From Gammaproteobacteria bacterium (GTDB lineage Bacteria; Pseudomonadota; Gammaproteobacteria; DSM-19610), in assembly GCA_015494295.1 (NCBI GenBank), contig WGBO01000070.1:1-56932 (forward strand): DNA of 56,932 bases. Reading direction: 5' to 3'. The notes under the pieces are model-generated. The model worked only from the letters and a program-made list of their open reading frames with translations. It searched no databases and had not been told where the DNA came from. The position numbers and the translations under genes are program-made. Shown here one piece after another: positions 14,564 through 26,164 of the stretch; position 1 is the stretch's first letter, and each line of letters starts with the position of its first letter.

Positions 14564-15994
14564 TTGGACTTTTTCCCGATATTCATGAAGCTCGGCGACC
14601 GCGACTGCCTGGTGGTCGGCGGCGGCAAGGTGGCGGCGCGCAAGGCCGCGTTGCTGGCGCGCGCCGGCGCCAGCGTCGAGGTGGTGTCGCCCGCGCTATG
14701 CGAGGAACTGCGGAAACTGGTCGCGCAGGGCAGCCTGAGCCATAGCGCGCGCGCCTTCGAGGACAGCGACATCGAGGGCAAGGCGCTGGTCATCGCCGCG
14801 ACTGACGACCAGGCCGTGAACCATCGCGTGTCGGAACTCGCGCACGCGCGCAACCTGCCGGTCAACGTCGTCGACCAGCCGGAGCTGTGCAGTTTCATCA
14901 TGCCCTCGATCATCGACCGTTCGCCGGTGCAGATCGCCGTGTCGACGGGCGGCAGTTCGCCGGTGCTGGCGCGCCTGTTGCGCGCGCGCCTGGAGAGCTA
15001 CGTGCCGGCCGCCTACGGGCGCCTGGCGAAGCTGATGGACAGCTACCGGGACAAGGTCAAGGCGCGTTTTTCCAACGTCGAGCAGCGGCGCCGTTTCTGG
15101 GACAGGCTGCTGGACGGCGAAATTGCCGAGCTGATGTTTTCCGGTCAGGAGGAACGCGCGCGCGAATACCTGGAGAACGCGCTGACGGGTTCCGACGACG
15201 GCGCGCAACCGCTCGGCGAGGTCTACCTGATCGGCGCCGGTCCCGGCGACCCGGACCTGCTGACCTTCCGCGCCCTGCGGCTGATGCAGCTTGCCGACGT
15301 GGTGGTATACGACCGCCTGGTGTCCACCCAGATACTGGACATGGTGCGGCGCGACGCCGAGCGCATCTACGTCGGCAAGGAACGCGACAACCACACCCTG
15401 ACCCAGGAGAACATCAACCAGTTGCTGGTGCGGCTGGCGAAGGAGGGCAAGCGGGTGGTGCGTCTCAAGGGCGGCGATCCCTTCATCTTCGGGCGCGGCG
15501 GCGAGGAGATCTCCACGCTGATGGAAAACGGCATCAGCTTCCAGGTCGTCCCGGGTATCACCGCCGCTTCCGGTTGCGCGACCTATTCCGGCATCCCGCT
15601 GACCCACCGTGACTATGCGCAGTCGGTGGTGTTCGTCACCGGCCACCTGCAGGACGGCTCGGTGGACCTCAACTGGAAGGCGCTGGCGCACCCCAATCAG
15701 ACCATCGTCTTTTACATGGGGCTGCACGGCGTCGGCGTCATGTCCGAGCAACTGGTCGGGCACGGCCTGCCCGCGACCACGCCGGTGGCGCTGGTGCAGC
15801 AGGGTACCACGCAGAACCAGCGGGTGGTGATCACCGACCTCGGCCACCTCGAGAAAACGGTGAAGGACGAGGCGCTCAAGCCGCCCACCATCATCATCGT
15901 CGGCGAGGTAGTGGAATTGCACAAGACCCTGCACTGGTTCAACCCCCTGCCGGGCGCCAACCCACGGCCCTTCGGCGGTACCCCGCACGTCTGA
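14564..15994 (+). CDS. cysG: Siroheme synthase CysG (trifunctional)
   Basis: A 476-aa fusion enzyme that makes siroheme from uroporphyrinogen III. The N-terminal half is the NAD-dependent precorrin-2 dehydrogenase/ferrochelatase (FPIFMKLGDRDCLVVGGGKV; PSIIDRSPVQIAVSTGGSSP). The C-terminal half is the SAM uroporphyrinogen-III methyltransferase (VYLIGAGPGDPDLLTFRALR; RLKGGDPFIFGRGGEE). Start is TTG (MDFFPIFMKL), 11 bases after grxC. Siroheme is the DsrAB cofactor, so its place after dsrS suggests supply for Dsr, though it also serves assimilatory sulfite reductase. Confidence 0.97.
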   Translation: MDFFPIFMKLGDRDCLVVGGGKVAARKAALLARAGASVEVVSPALCEELRKLVAQGSLSHSARAFEDSDIEGKALVIAATDDQAVNHRVSELAHARNLPVNVVDQPELCSFIMPSIIDRSPVQIAVSTGGSSPVLARLLRARLESYVPAAYGRLAKLMDSYRDKVKARFSNVEQRRRFWDRLLDGEIAELMFSGQEERAREYLENALTGSDDGAQPLGEVYLIGAGPGDPDLLTFRALRLMQLADVVVYDRLVSTQILDMVRRDAERIYVGKERDNHTLTQENINQLLVRLAKEGKRVVRLKGGDPFIFGRGGEEISTLMENGISFQVVPGITAASGCATYSGIPLTHRDYAQSVVFVTGHLQDGSVDLNWKALAHPNQTIVFYMGLHGVGVMSEQLVGHGLPATTPVALVQQGTTQNQRVVITDLGHLEKTVKDEALKPPTIIIVGEVVELHKTLHWFNPLPGANPRPFGGTPHV

Positions 15995-16650
15995 TGGAAG
16001 CGGATTTCTGGCACCAGCGCTGGCGCGACAACCTGATCGGCTTTCACCTGCCCGGTGTCAACCCGCAGTTGGAGGCCTTCTGGCCGGAACTGACAGTGGA
16101 GGCCGGCGACCCGGTGTTCGTGCCGCTGTGCGGCAAGAGTCTGGACATGTTGTGGCTGGCCAGCGCGCACCCGGTGATCGGCGTCGAACTCAGCCCGATT
16201 GCCGTCGACGCCTTTTTCGAGGAGAACGGTTTACCGGTGGAGCACAGTGTGGAAGGGCGCTTCGAGGTTTGCGAAAGCGACCGTATTCGCCTGCTGTGCG
16301 GGGACTTCTTCGACCTGGAGCCGGATCAGCTCGCCGCCGTGCGCGCCGTCTACGATCGTGCCGCGCTGATAGCCTTGCCTGCCGACATGCGTTCGCGCTA
16401 CGCCCGGCACCTGGAGCGGATCCTGCCGGACGGCGTCGAGATGCTGTTGATCACGCTCGACTATCCCCAGCCGGAGATGGACGGCCCGCCGTTCGCGGTC
16501 GGCGAGGACGAAGTGCATCGCCTGTTCCACGACGGCTGGACCATCGAACCCCTGCACAGCGAAGACCTGCTCGAGCGCGAGGCGCGTTTCCGCGAACGTG
16601 GCCTGAGTTACATGACGGAAAACGTCTTTCACCTGCGCCGCAGGCCCTGA
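15994..16650 (+). CDS. tpm: Thiopurine S-methyltransferase family protein
   Basis: A 218-aa SAM-dependent methyltransferase starting MEADFWHQRWRDNLIGFHLP, the characteristic bacterial TPMT opening (FWxxRWxxxxIGFH). The SAM motif is VPLCGKSLDMLWLA, followed by VIGVELSPIA, and DRAALIALP is also family-typical. Its ATG overlaps the cysG stop (TGATG). Bacterial TPMTs methylate thiols and selenium or tellurium oxyanion products; in this context a role with sulfur compounds is plausible but inferred. Confidence 0.93.
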   Translation: MEADFWHQRWRDNLIGFHLPGVNPQLEAFWPELTVEAGDPVFVPLCGKSLDMLWLASAHPVIGVELSPIAVDAFFEENGLPVEHSVEGRFEVCESDRIRLLCGDFFDLEPDQLAAVRAVYDRAALIALPADMRSRYARHLERILPDGVEMLLITLDYPQPEMDGPPFAVGEDEVHRLFHDGWTIEPLHSEDLLEREARFRERGLSYMTENVFHLRRRP

Positions 16651-16801
16651 CGCGGCTTCCCGCGTTTTCTCCAAATTCCCGATTAAGCGATTGAATCTCA
16701 ATTAATTCCGCCCCTTGCCGTTACAGGGATCTAGCTGTGGACCAAACCCGGCCCGAGCGAAAAAGTTTCGTTTAATCAATGGAATACAAGGATATGTGGG
16801 C

Positions 16802-18496
16802 ATGAACAGGATTTCTTCGGCGGGCACCGCTTATGGTGCGTACAAGACCCCGATCACCTGGATTCTCCGCGGCCTGTTGTTATTGGGCCTGCTCGCCGGC
16901 CAGATGACGCTGGCGGCCGAGCGCTCAGGCGGCGTCGACGCGGTGTTGATCATCGACAGCTCCGGCAGCATGGCCAAGAACGACCCCGACAAGCTGCGGG
17001 TGCCGGCCGCCAAGATGTTCATGTCACTGCTGGGCGAGGACGACCGCATCGGTCTGATCAGTTTCAGCGACAACGGTTACCCGGTGCTGCACCTGACGGC
17101 CCCCGATCCCGACACCAACGCGCGCATTCTCGCGTCCGCCGACAAGGTGTCTTCGCGTGGCGTATACACCAATCTGCACGCGGCGCTGGAAAAGGGCCTG
17201 GCGATGCTGGAAAAGGAAGGGCGCCAGGGGCAGGAACCCATGCTGGTGCTGATGTCCGACGGTAAGATGGATGTTGGCGACACCGACGAGGACTGGGCGC
17301 TGACGCAGAAACTGCGTGACGAACTGATCGGGAAGGCAAAGGCGCGCGGGGTGAAGATTTACACCATCGCCTTTACGGAAAGCTCCGATGTCGACCTGCT
17401 GCGGGATATCGCCACCGAGACCGAGGCGCTGTTCAAGCTGGCGCGTAACGACCGTGACCTGCACGAGGTGTTCGGGGCAATCTTCGAAAGCGCCAAGGAT
17501 CCGGACATGCTGCCGATCAAGGGCGGCGAATTCCAGGTCGACGACTCCATCGAGGAAGTGACCATTGTCGCGTCGAAGGAACGCGAGGACGTGCGTATCT
17601 ACCTGCAGGCGCCGGACGGGCGCAAGTACAGTTCCGACGACGCGGGCGAGGATCTCAAGTGGTTCCTGTCGCAACACTTCGACATGATCACCGTGAAGAA
17701 ACCGAAGGCGGGCACCTGGAAGCTGCTCGGCAGTGGCGGCAACAACCGCGCCTATATCGTGACCAATATGGCGCTCAACCACAGCCCGCAGCGTCCCAAT
17801 CTGAAGGTCAACGAAGACATGGTGCTGGAAGCCTGGCTGGAACAGGACGGCAAGCTCCTGAACCGCGAGGCGGTGCTGACCCATACCCGCTTCTTCATGG
17901 ATATCAGGGTGCCCAGCGGCGAAACCGCGCGCTTCGAATTGTTCGACCAGGGCCGGGATGGCGACCAGGTGGCCGCCGACGGCAAGTATTCCACGGTGCT
18001 GGCTTACGAAAATCCGGGTTCCTACGAGATCAGCCTGATCGCCGAGAGTGAAACCTTCAGCCGCCAGAAGACGGTGCATTTCGAAGTCCATCCACTGGAG
18101 GTCGCGAGCCTGGCCGCGCCGCCCGAGCCGGTCGCGGAGGAAGCGCCTCCCGCGCCGCCCGAACCGGAGCCGGTGACGCCGCCAGCCGTGGAGGAACCGG
18201 AAGCCGCGCCGACCGGGCCCGCGCCGGTGGAAGAATCTGTCGAGGAGGAAACGCCGCCGGAGGAAACACCGGTGGACGAGCAAGAAGCGTCGGAGGAAGA
18301 AACCGACAGTGAGCCGCCGAAGAAGAAAAAGATGAGCATGGGTATCGCCATCGGCATCTTCGTGGGCATCAACCTGTTGCTGGGCGCCATCGGCTTCGGT
18401 GTCTGGTGGTTTTTGAAACGCCGCAAGAAAGGCGCCGATGAAGCATCGGACGAGGATGACGATGAAGCCGGGGCCGAGGCGGAGGCCGGGAAGTAG
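16802..18496 (+). CDS. Membrane-anchored von Willebrand factor A domain protein
   Basis: A 564-aa exported protein. A signal sequence spans about residues 19-39 (WILRGLLLLGLLAGQMTLAA). The VWA domain starts near residue 45 with an intact MIDAS motif DSSGS (D52, S54, S56) and MSDGKMD later. The middle part (about 245-420) is beta-rich with a choice-of-anchor-like region. A Pro/Glu-rich linker then precedes a C-terminal membrane helix (MGIAIGIFVGINLLLGAIGF) and a basic/acidic cytoplasmic tail. It is paired with a coiled-coil membrane protein 2 bases downstream. Function unknown; possible metal-dependent adhesion or assembly scaffold at the inner membrane. Confidence 0.85.
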   Translation: MNRISSAGTAYGAYKTPITWILRGLLLLGLLAGQMTLAAERSGGVDAVLIIDSSGSMAKNDPDKLRVPAAKMFMSLLGEDDRIGLISFSDNGYPVLHLTAPDPDTNARILASADKVSSRGVYTNLHAALEKGLAMLEKEGRQGQEPMLVLMSDGKMDVGDTDEDWALTQKLRDELIGKAKARGVKIYTIAFTESSDVDLLRDIATETEALFKLARNDRDLHEVFGAIFESAKDPDMLPIKGGEFQVDDSIEEVTIVASKEREDVRIYLQAPDGRKYSSDDAGEDLKWFLSQHFDMITVKKPKAGTWKLLGSGGNNRAYIVTNMALNHSPQRPNLKVNEDMVLEAWLEQDGKLLNREAVLTHTRFFMDIRVPSGETARFELFDQGRDGDQVAADGKYSTVLAYENPGSYEISLIAESETFSRQKTVHFEVHPLEVASLAAPPEPVAEEAPPAPPEPEPVTPPAVEEPEAAPTGPAPVEESVEEETPPEETPVDEQEASEEETDSEPPKKKKMSMGIAIGIFVGINLLLGAIGFGVWWFLKRRKKGADEASDEDDDEAGAEAEAGK

Positions 18497-18498
18497 CC

Positions 18499-19704
18499 AT
18501 GGAGGACATGCAGGTCGGCTTGCTCGCATTCCTTGGCGTACTGGAACTGGCCATGGTCGCGCTGCTTGCGGCCGCCGTGTTCGTGTTGCGTTCCCGACGC
18601 CTGGCGCGCCGGGCGCGGGCGCTGGAAAAACGCCTCGCGAGCCTGTCGGAAGTGCCCGAACCGGTTGGCTTCGACCAGTATCTGCACGATGAAATCGTAC
18701 GCAACCAGGGGCTGATCGACGAGGCGGCGGCCTCGGACGATGCCGCGGAGAACAAGGCCGCGGAACTGCTCGAATTCCGCAAGCGTTTCCTTGAACTCGA
18801 ACTCGAGGCGCGTGAACTGGAGAACAACCCGGTGGCTTTCCAGGATCGCCTGTCGGCCGGGCTGTGCGAGTTGCGCGAGCAGATGCGGCCCGAACCGGTG
18901 CATGTCGAGGCCGAAGCCGAGCCCGAAGCCGATGCGTCCGAGGAGCTGGAAGAAGCGCCCGACGACGAGCCGCAGGAGGAGCGCAAGGTCATCGATACCT
19001 CGGAAGAGGAGATCAACCACCTCAAGACCGTCATCAACAACCAGCAGGACGCCATGGCGGCCTTGCGCGCGCGCATCGAGGAATACGCCCACGATGTCGA
19101 AGGCATGGATACGGTGCTCCGGCAACTGGACGATTTCGAGAAGCAGAGCGCCGAGCTGGAGCGCTGCCTGCTGGTGCTGGAGAGCGAAAATGAACGTCTC
19201 AAGGCCGCCAGCCAGGAGGGTCAGCCCGGGGGCGCACAGGTCGCGGAAGCGGACCCCGCGCAGTTGACCGGGTTGCGGAACATGGTGGGCAGCCAGCAGG
19301 AAACCATCGACAGCCTGCGTGGCATGATCAGCGAGCTGTTGCCGGAAGCCGACAAGGCCTCCGGCCTTCAAGAAGTGCTGGACGGTATTCAGCGCACCAA
19401 TCAGGAGTTGTCAGGCTGCGTGAGCGTGCTCGAGGACGAGAACGCCATGTTGCGCAGTGAACTGGAAATGATCACGCGGCAGCTCGAGGAACAAGAAGCA
19501 GCCGCGGAAGCGCAAACGGTGGAGGAAGCCGCAGACACGGCTGACAATAACAGTGAACAGATCCGGGAACTGGAAATCAAGGTGCAGGAACTGGAGGCGC
19601 TGGTGGAGTTCAAGGACGCCACCATCGAGGAACTCGAAAAGCAATACAACGTCCTCGAAGCGAAGTACCGCGAGGTCACCGGTGGCGACGAGGAAACGGC
19701 CTAG
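18499..19704 (+). CDS. Membrane-anchored coiled-coil protein of unknown function
   Basis: A 401-aa protein with one N-terminal membrane helix (LAFLGVLELAMVALLAAAVFVL) followed by an almost entirely helical, Glu-rich cytoplasmic part with several coiled-coil stretches (for example 40-130, 160-240 and 260-400) and an acidic linker near 135-165. No enzymatic motif. It begins 2 bases after the VWA gene stop, so the two are co-translated. A spacer or scaffold partner for the VWA protein's cytoplasmic tail is inference. Confidence 0.85.
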   Translation: MEDMQVGLLAFLGVLELAMVALLAAAVFVLRSRRLARRARALEKRLASLSEVPEPVGFDQYLHDEIVRNQGLIDEAAASDDAAENKAAELLEFRKRFLELELEARELENNPVAFQDRLSAGLCELREQMRPEPVHVEAEAEPEADASEELEEAPDDEPQEERKVIDTSEEEINHLKTVINNQQDAMAALRARIEEYAHDVEGMDTVLRQLDDFEKQSAELERCLLVLESENERLKAASQEGQPGGAQVAEADPAQLTGLRNMVGSQQETIDSLRGMISELLPEADKASGLQEVLDGIQRTNQELSGCVSVLEDENAMLRSELEMITRQLEEQEAAAEAQTVEEAADTADNNSEQIRELEIKVQELEALVEFKDATIEELEKQYNVLEAKYREVTGGDEETA

Positions 19705-19792
19705 GCGGGCTGCATGACGGCCCTCGCCCCGGGTATACTGCGGCCACGGAGACCGGCATCGGGCCGGTGTCGCACGCTGACAGCCGCATCGC

Positions 19793-22089
<2,297 letters not shown>

Positions 22090-22093
<4 letters not shown>

Positions 22094-22581
22094 GAATTCC
22101 GTTTCTGCTGCTGGTGCTGGCCCTGTCGGCGTGCAGCAGCCGTCCGCCGCTGACGCGACCGCCGGTGGTCGACAGCGGCGCGCCCTCGAGCGAGCCGCGG
22201 CCGCCCCGCGCGGAGTCCCCGCCAGTGGTCGAGGCGCCGCCGGCGCCGGGCGCAAGCCGTGGCGCGGTGGTGGCGCTGCTGGACCGCGCCGAACACTACC
22301 GCCGCCTGGGTGACACTGATGCCGCCTCGGCGACCCTGGAGCGGGCCCTGCGGATCGACCCGCGGAATCCGCGGCTCTGGCACCAGCTTGCGGAGATTCG
22401 CCTGCAACAGGGGAGGCCGGCGCAGGCCGAGCAACTGGCGCTGAAATCCAATGCGCTCTCCGCTGGCGACCGCGCACTGCAGGCCAGCAACTGGGCGCTG
22501 GTGGCGCGGGCGCGCTGGGCGCAGGACGACCCGGAGGGCGCGCGCCGGGCCGAGCGCAAGGCGGCCGAAGCGCGTCCTTGA
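22090..22581 (+). CDS. TPR-containing lipoprotein
   Basis: A 163-aa lipoprotein with signal MRIPFLLLVLALSAC; the lipobox LSAC gives Cys15 as the modified residue. A Pro-rich linker (about 18-55) precedes two TPR motifs (ALLDRAEHYRRLGDTDAASA; PRLWHQLAEIRLQQGRPAQA). The ATG overlaps the mrcB stop by 4 bases (ATGA), so it is translationally coupled to PBP1b. A PBP1b-associated outer-membrane lipoprotein with a CpoB/LpoA-like scaffold role is a reasonable inference. Confidence 0.88.
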
Positions 22582-22637
22582 GCGCCGATCCGTGTACAAT
22601 CGCGGCAATCTCACCAATCCATAACAAAGATGACAGC

Positions 22638-23147
22638 GTGGGCGTCTACTCCGTCGAAAAACTGATTACCGAGGCCCGCCGGCTGGCGGCCGAGTTCCGG
22701 CGCACCACCGGAAAGCCCCTGCCCGGCGTGAGCGGCGAGATCGCCGAGTACGACGCCGCGCGCCTGCTCGACCTCGAACTGTGCAAGGAACGCCCCGGGG
22801 GCTATGATGCCATCGGTCGCGGCAGCCGCGAGGGCTATCGCGTGCAGATCAAGGGCCGTGTCATTTTCGACGAGGAAAAGTCGGGCCAGCGCATCGGGCA
22901 ACTCAAGCTGGACAAGGACTGGGACTGCGTGGTGCTGGTGATCATGGACGAGAACTACGAGGCGGTGGAGATCTACGAAGCCAGCCGCGAGGAGGTGGAG
23001 GATGCCCTGGAAGACTCCGCGTCCAGCAGCCGCAGAAAGCGCGGCGCCATGACGGTGGCGCGTTTCCGCAACATTGCCCGGCTGGTCTGGGCGCGCGGCG
23101 AGGGTGCGATCGGCGACGAGGTCTGGGACAACCGTTCCGGCAACTGA
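22638..23147 (+). CDS. Predicted PD-(D/E)XK nuclease-fold protein of unknown function
   Basis: A 169-aa soluble protein with GTG start (MGVYSVEKLITEARRLAAEF). The order E (SGEIAEYDAARLL), D (GGYDAIGRG), then QIKGR in YRVQIKGRVIF matches a restriction-endonuclease-like core in which Asp and Q-x-K form the active site. It is followed by DWDCVVLVIMDENYEAVEIY and an Arg/Ser-rich basic segment near the C-terminus that could bind DNA. It lies 10 bases before a DinG/YoaA-type helicase, hinting at a DNA-repair link. No modification methyltransferase is adjacent. Confidence 0.7.
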   Translation: MGVYSVEKLITEARRLAAEFRRTTGKPLPGVSGEIAEYDAARLLDLELCKERPGGYDAIGRGSREGYRVQIKGRVIFDEEKSGQRIGQLKLDKDWDCVVLVIMDENYEAVEIYEASREEVEDALEDSASSSRRKRGAMTVARFRNIARLVWARGEGAIGDEVWDNRSGN

Positions 23148-23157
23148 CGGCAGGCGC

Positions 23158-25113
23158 ATGACAGCAATCGACCCCCTGGCCGAGGACAGCAAGCGGGCCG
23201 CCGACATGCTCGGCAGCGATGGCCTGCTGGCGGGCGAGGTGCCCGGTTTCGCGGCGCGCGTCCAGCAGCAGGAGATGGCGGCGGCGGTGGAGCAGGCGCT
23301 GGCCGATGCCGGCACGCTGATCGTCGAGGCCGGCACCGGCACCGGCAAGACCTTCGCCTACCTGGTGCCGGCGCTGCTGTCGGGACAGAAAATCGTCATC
23401 TCCACGGGTACGCGCCATCTCCAGGACCAGCTTTTTCACCGCGACCTTCCGACCGTGCGCTCGGCGCTGGGCGTGCCGCTCAAAGCGGCGCTGCTCAAGG
23501 GGCGGGCCAACTACCTGTGCCAGCAGCGCCTGCAGGTGGCGCGCGCCGAGGGGCGTTTCAGCGACCGCCGCCAGGTCCACCAGCTCGAACAGGTGCACGA
23601 GTGGTCGGGGCGCACGGTCAGCGGCGATATCGCCGAGTTGTCCAATATCCCCGAGGATTCGCCAATCTGGCCGAAGGTGACGTCAACCACCGAGAACTGT
23701 CTGGGCGCGGATTGCGATCATTATGCCGATTGCCACGTCATCAGGGCGCGCCGCGAGGCGCAGGACGCCGACCTGGTGGTGATCAACCATCACCTGCTGT
23801 GCGCAGACATGGCTCTCAAGGAGGAGGGCTTCGGCGAATTGCTGCCGGGCGCGGATGCCTTCATTATCGACGAGGCGCACCAGTTGCCGGAAACGGCGTC
23901 ACGCTTCTTCGGTCATGCCCTGTCCAGCCGTCAGTTGCTGGAGCTGGCGCAGGACAGCATCAACGAGTACATCGCCGAGACCGGCGAGCAGGAGGGGCTG
24001 CCCGATGTCGCGCGCGGACTGGAAACGGCGGTGCGTGAATTCCGCCTGGCGATGGGCGAGGGCGAGCAGCGCGCGCCCTGGTCGCGGCTGGCCGGCAAGC
24101 CGGCCCTGGTCCGCGCACGCGACAGCCTGAAGGAAGCGCTGGCGGAACTGACCCTGCAACTGGAACCGCTGTCGGAACGCAGTCGCGGGCTCGACAACTG
24201 TTACCAGCGCGCGCTGCGCGTGCAGGCCTTGCTGGTGCAGACCACGGAACAGCCACCGGAACAGTTCATCCACTGGTTCGAAACCTGGCGCCAGTCGTTC
24301 CGCATCAACCTCACCCCGCTGGATGTGTCCGAGAACTTCAACAGCCAGCGCGCCGCCTTGCCGGAGTGCTGGATATTCACCTCGGCGACCCTGTCGGTGA
24401 ACGACAGTTTCGAACATTTCGCGCGCAAGCTGGGGCTGGAAGGCGCGCGCACCCTGCAGCTCGACAGCCCCTTCGACTATGCCCGCAACGCGCTGTTCTA
24501 TGTGCCGAAGGGCATGCCCGAGCCGTCCGACCCGGACTACACGGCGCGCATGCTCGACCAGGCCGAGGCCATCATCGAGGCGGCGCGCGGGCGCACTTTC
24601 GTGCTGTTCACCAGCTACCGCGCCATGAACCTCGCCCGCGACCGGCTGCGCGACAGTTGCGGTTTCCCCTTGCTGGTGCAGGGCAGCGCGCCACGCAATG
24701 AATTGCTGGAGCGGTTCCGGGAGCTGGGCAACGCGGTCCTGCTGGGCACCAGCAGTTTCTGGGAAGGCGTGGACGTGCGCGGCGAAGCCCTGTCCTGCGT
24801 TATCATCGACAAGCTGCCGTTTGCCTCGCCGGGCGACCCGGTGTGGCAGGCGCGCATCGACGCCATGAAGGCGCGCGGTGGCAATCCCTTCATGGACGAA
24901 CAACTGCCGCACGCCGTCATCACCCTCAAACAGGGCGTGGGGCGCCTGATCCGCGACGTGGACGATCGCGGCGTGCTGGTGATCTGCGACCCGCGCCTGC
25001 TCGGCAAGCGATACGGGCGGGTGTTTCTCAACAGCCTGCCGGACATGGGACGCACCCGCGCACTGGAAGACGTGGTGGCGTTCTTCCACGCCAGCGACGC
25101 GCTGAGCCTGTAA
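23158..25113 (+). CDS. yoaA: ATP-dependent DNA helicase, DinG/YoaA (XPD-like) family
   Basis: A 651-aa superfamily 2 Fe-S helicase. Walker A is AGTGTGKTFAYL, DEAH box is IIDEAHQLPE, and motif VI is LKQGVGRLIRD. The Fe-S cluster Cys residues are visible at NYLCQQR and in ENCLGADCDHYADCHV. The length and lack of an exonuclease domain fit YoaA better than DinG of Firmicutes. It unwinds 5'-3' and aids replication-fork repair. The ATG at 23158 gives the family-typical start. Its stop is 3 bases before tsaB. Confidence 0.93.
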   Translation: MTAIDPLAEDSKRAADMLGSDGLLAGEVPGFAARVQQQEMAAAVEQALADAGTLIVEAGTGTGKTFAYLVPALLSGQKIVISTGTRHLQDQLFHRDLPTVRSALGVPLKAALLKGRANYLCQQRLQVARAEGRFSDRRQVHQLEQVHEWSGRTVSGDIAELSNIPEDSPIWPKVTSTTENCLGADCDHYADCHVIRARREAQDADLVVINHHLLCADMALKEEGFGELLPGADAFIIDEAHQLPETASRFFGHALSSRQLLELAQDSINEYIAETGEQEGLPDVARGLETAVREFRLAMGEGEQRAPWSRLAGKPALVRARDSLKEALAELTLQLEPLSERSRGLDNCYQRALRVQALLVQTTEQPPEQFIHWFETWRQSFRINLTPLDVSENFNSQRAALPECWIFTSATLSVNDSFEHFARKLGLEGARTLQLDSPFDYARNALFYVPKGMPEPSDPDYTARMLDQAEAIIEAARGRTFVLFTSYRAMNLARDRLRDSCGFPLLVQGSAPRNELLERFRELGNAVLLGTSSFWEGVDVRGEALSCVIIDKLPFASPGDPVWQARIDAMKARGGNPFMDEQLPHAVITLKQGVGRLIRDVDDRGVLVICDPRLLGKRYGRVFLNSLPDMGRTRALEDVVAFFHASDALSL

Positions 25114-25116
25114 GCC

Positions 25117-25803
25117 ATGCTGCGCCTGATCGCCATCGAAACCGCCACCGAGGCCTGTTCGGTCGCCCTCTACCTCGGCGGCGAGGTGATCGAGCGCCAC
25201 GAAATCGCGCCGCGCCGCCACGCTGCGCTGGTGCTGCCCTGGATCGAGTCCCTGTGCGCGGAGGCGGGGATCGGACCCGCGCAGTTCGACGCGGTGGCCT
25301 TCGGGCGCGGACCGGGTTCCTTCACCGGGCTGCGCATCGCCGCCGGCATCGCCCAGGGGCTGGCCTTTGGCGCCGGCCTGCCGGTGGTGCCGGTTTCCAC
25401 CCTGGCGGCGCTGGCGCGTGGCGCCGGCGGGTGTGGCGACCATGTGCTGGCGGCGCTGGATGCCCGCATGCGGGAGGTCTACTGGGGCGCCTACCGCCTC
25501 GACGGACAGGGCGATGCCCGGCCCGTCGGCGAGGAGTGCGTGTGCGCGCCGCAGTCGGTGCCGTTGCCGCCGGCGGCGGACTGGCTCGGCGCCGGCAGCG
25601 GCTGGAAGGCGTACGGTGAGGTGCTCGCCGCGCGCTGCGGCGTGCCGGTAACGGCCACGCAAGTCGACGCCCTCCCGCGCGCCGGCGAGGTTGCGCGGCT
25701 GGCGGCGATTCGTTATCACGCCGGCGACAGCGTCGCGCCGGAACAGGCCGCCCCTGTTTATCTGCGCGACAATGTCGCCGACAAACCCCGCCCAAAGGTG
25801 TGA
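25117..25803 (+). CDS. tsaB: tRNA t6A biosynthesis protein TsaB
   Basis: A 228-aa protein of the TsaB (YeaZ) family, the partner of TsaD in making threonylcarbamoyladenosine at tRNA position 37. It opens with LRLIAIETATEACSVALYLG and has the GRGPGSFTGLRIAAGIAQGL motif that marks the family. It lacks the TsaD zinc motif. It follows yoaA by 3 bases, an arrangement also seen in other gammaproteobacteria. Confidence 0.96.
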   Translation: MLRLIAIETATEACSVALYLGGEVIERHEIAPRRHAALVLPWIESLCAEAGIGPAQFDAVAFGRGPGSFTGLRIAAGIAQGLAFGAGLPVVPVSTLAALARGAGGCGDHVLAALDARMREVYWGAYRLDGQGDARPVGEECVCAPQSVPLPPAADWLGAGSGWKAYGEVLAARCGVPVTATQVDALPRAGEVARLAAIRYHAGDSVAPEQAAPVYLRDNVADKPRPKV

Positions 25804-25804
25804 C

Positions 25805-26071
25805 ATGCAGGAAGACGTCTTACAGCAAGTGGTCGAACTGGTGAAGGCCAACCCGCACAGCGGCGCCGCCCTCAACCTGTACGCACTGGTCAGCACGCTG
25901 AAAATGGAAAAGAGCGGCTATATGTACATGCTGCGCAAGCTGCGCGACCTGTCGCCCGAACACCGCCGACTGGCCTACGGCCTGATGGAGCTGATGGCCG
26001 AAAATGGCAACAGCGGAGACGCCTGGGAGGCGGCGCTGGAGGCGATGGACGCCGCGGTGCGTGGCGGCTGA
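25805..26071 (+). CDS. Hypothetical protein (88 aa)
   Basis: An 88-aa helical protein starting MQEDVLQQVVELVKANPHSG, containing YMYMLRKLRDLSPEHRRLAY. No Cys, signal peptide or membrane segment. It begins 1 base after the tsaB stop and so is in the same operon. I do not recognise the family. Confidence 0.75.
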   Translation: MQEDVLQQVVELVKANPHSGAALNLYALVSTLKMEKSGYMYMLRKLRDLSPEHRRLAYGLMELMAENGNSGDAWEAALEAMDAAVRGG

Positions 26072-26164
26072 CGGCCTCCATGCCCCCGTATCGGCAGGGC
26101 TGAATCGCTACCGGAGCCGCGCCGGACACAGTAAAATTGGCGGCTTCGAGCCGCCGGACGGACC

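Noticed and set aside
22638..23147. Part of a restriction-modification system
   Set aside because: No methyltransferase or specificity subunit is adjacent; neighbours are housekeeping genes.
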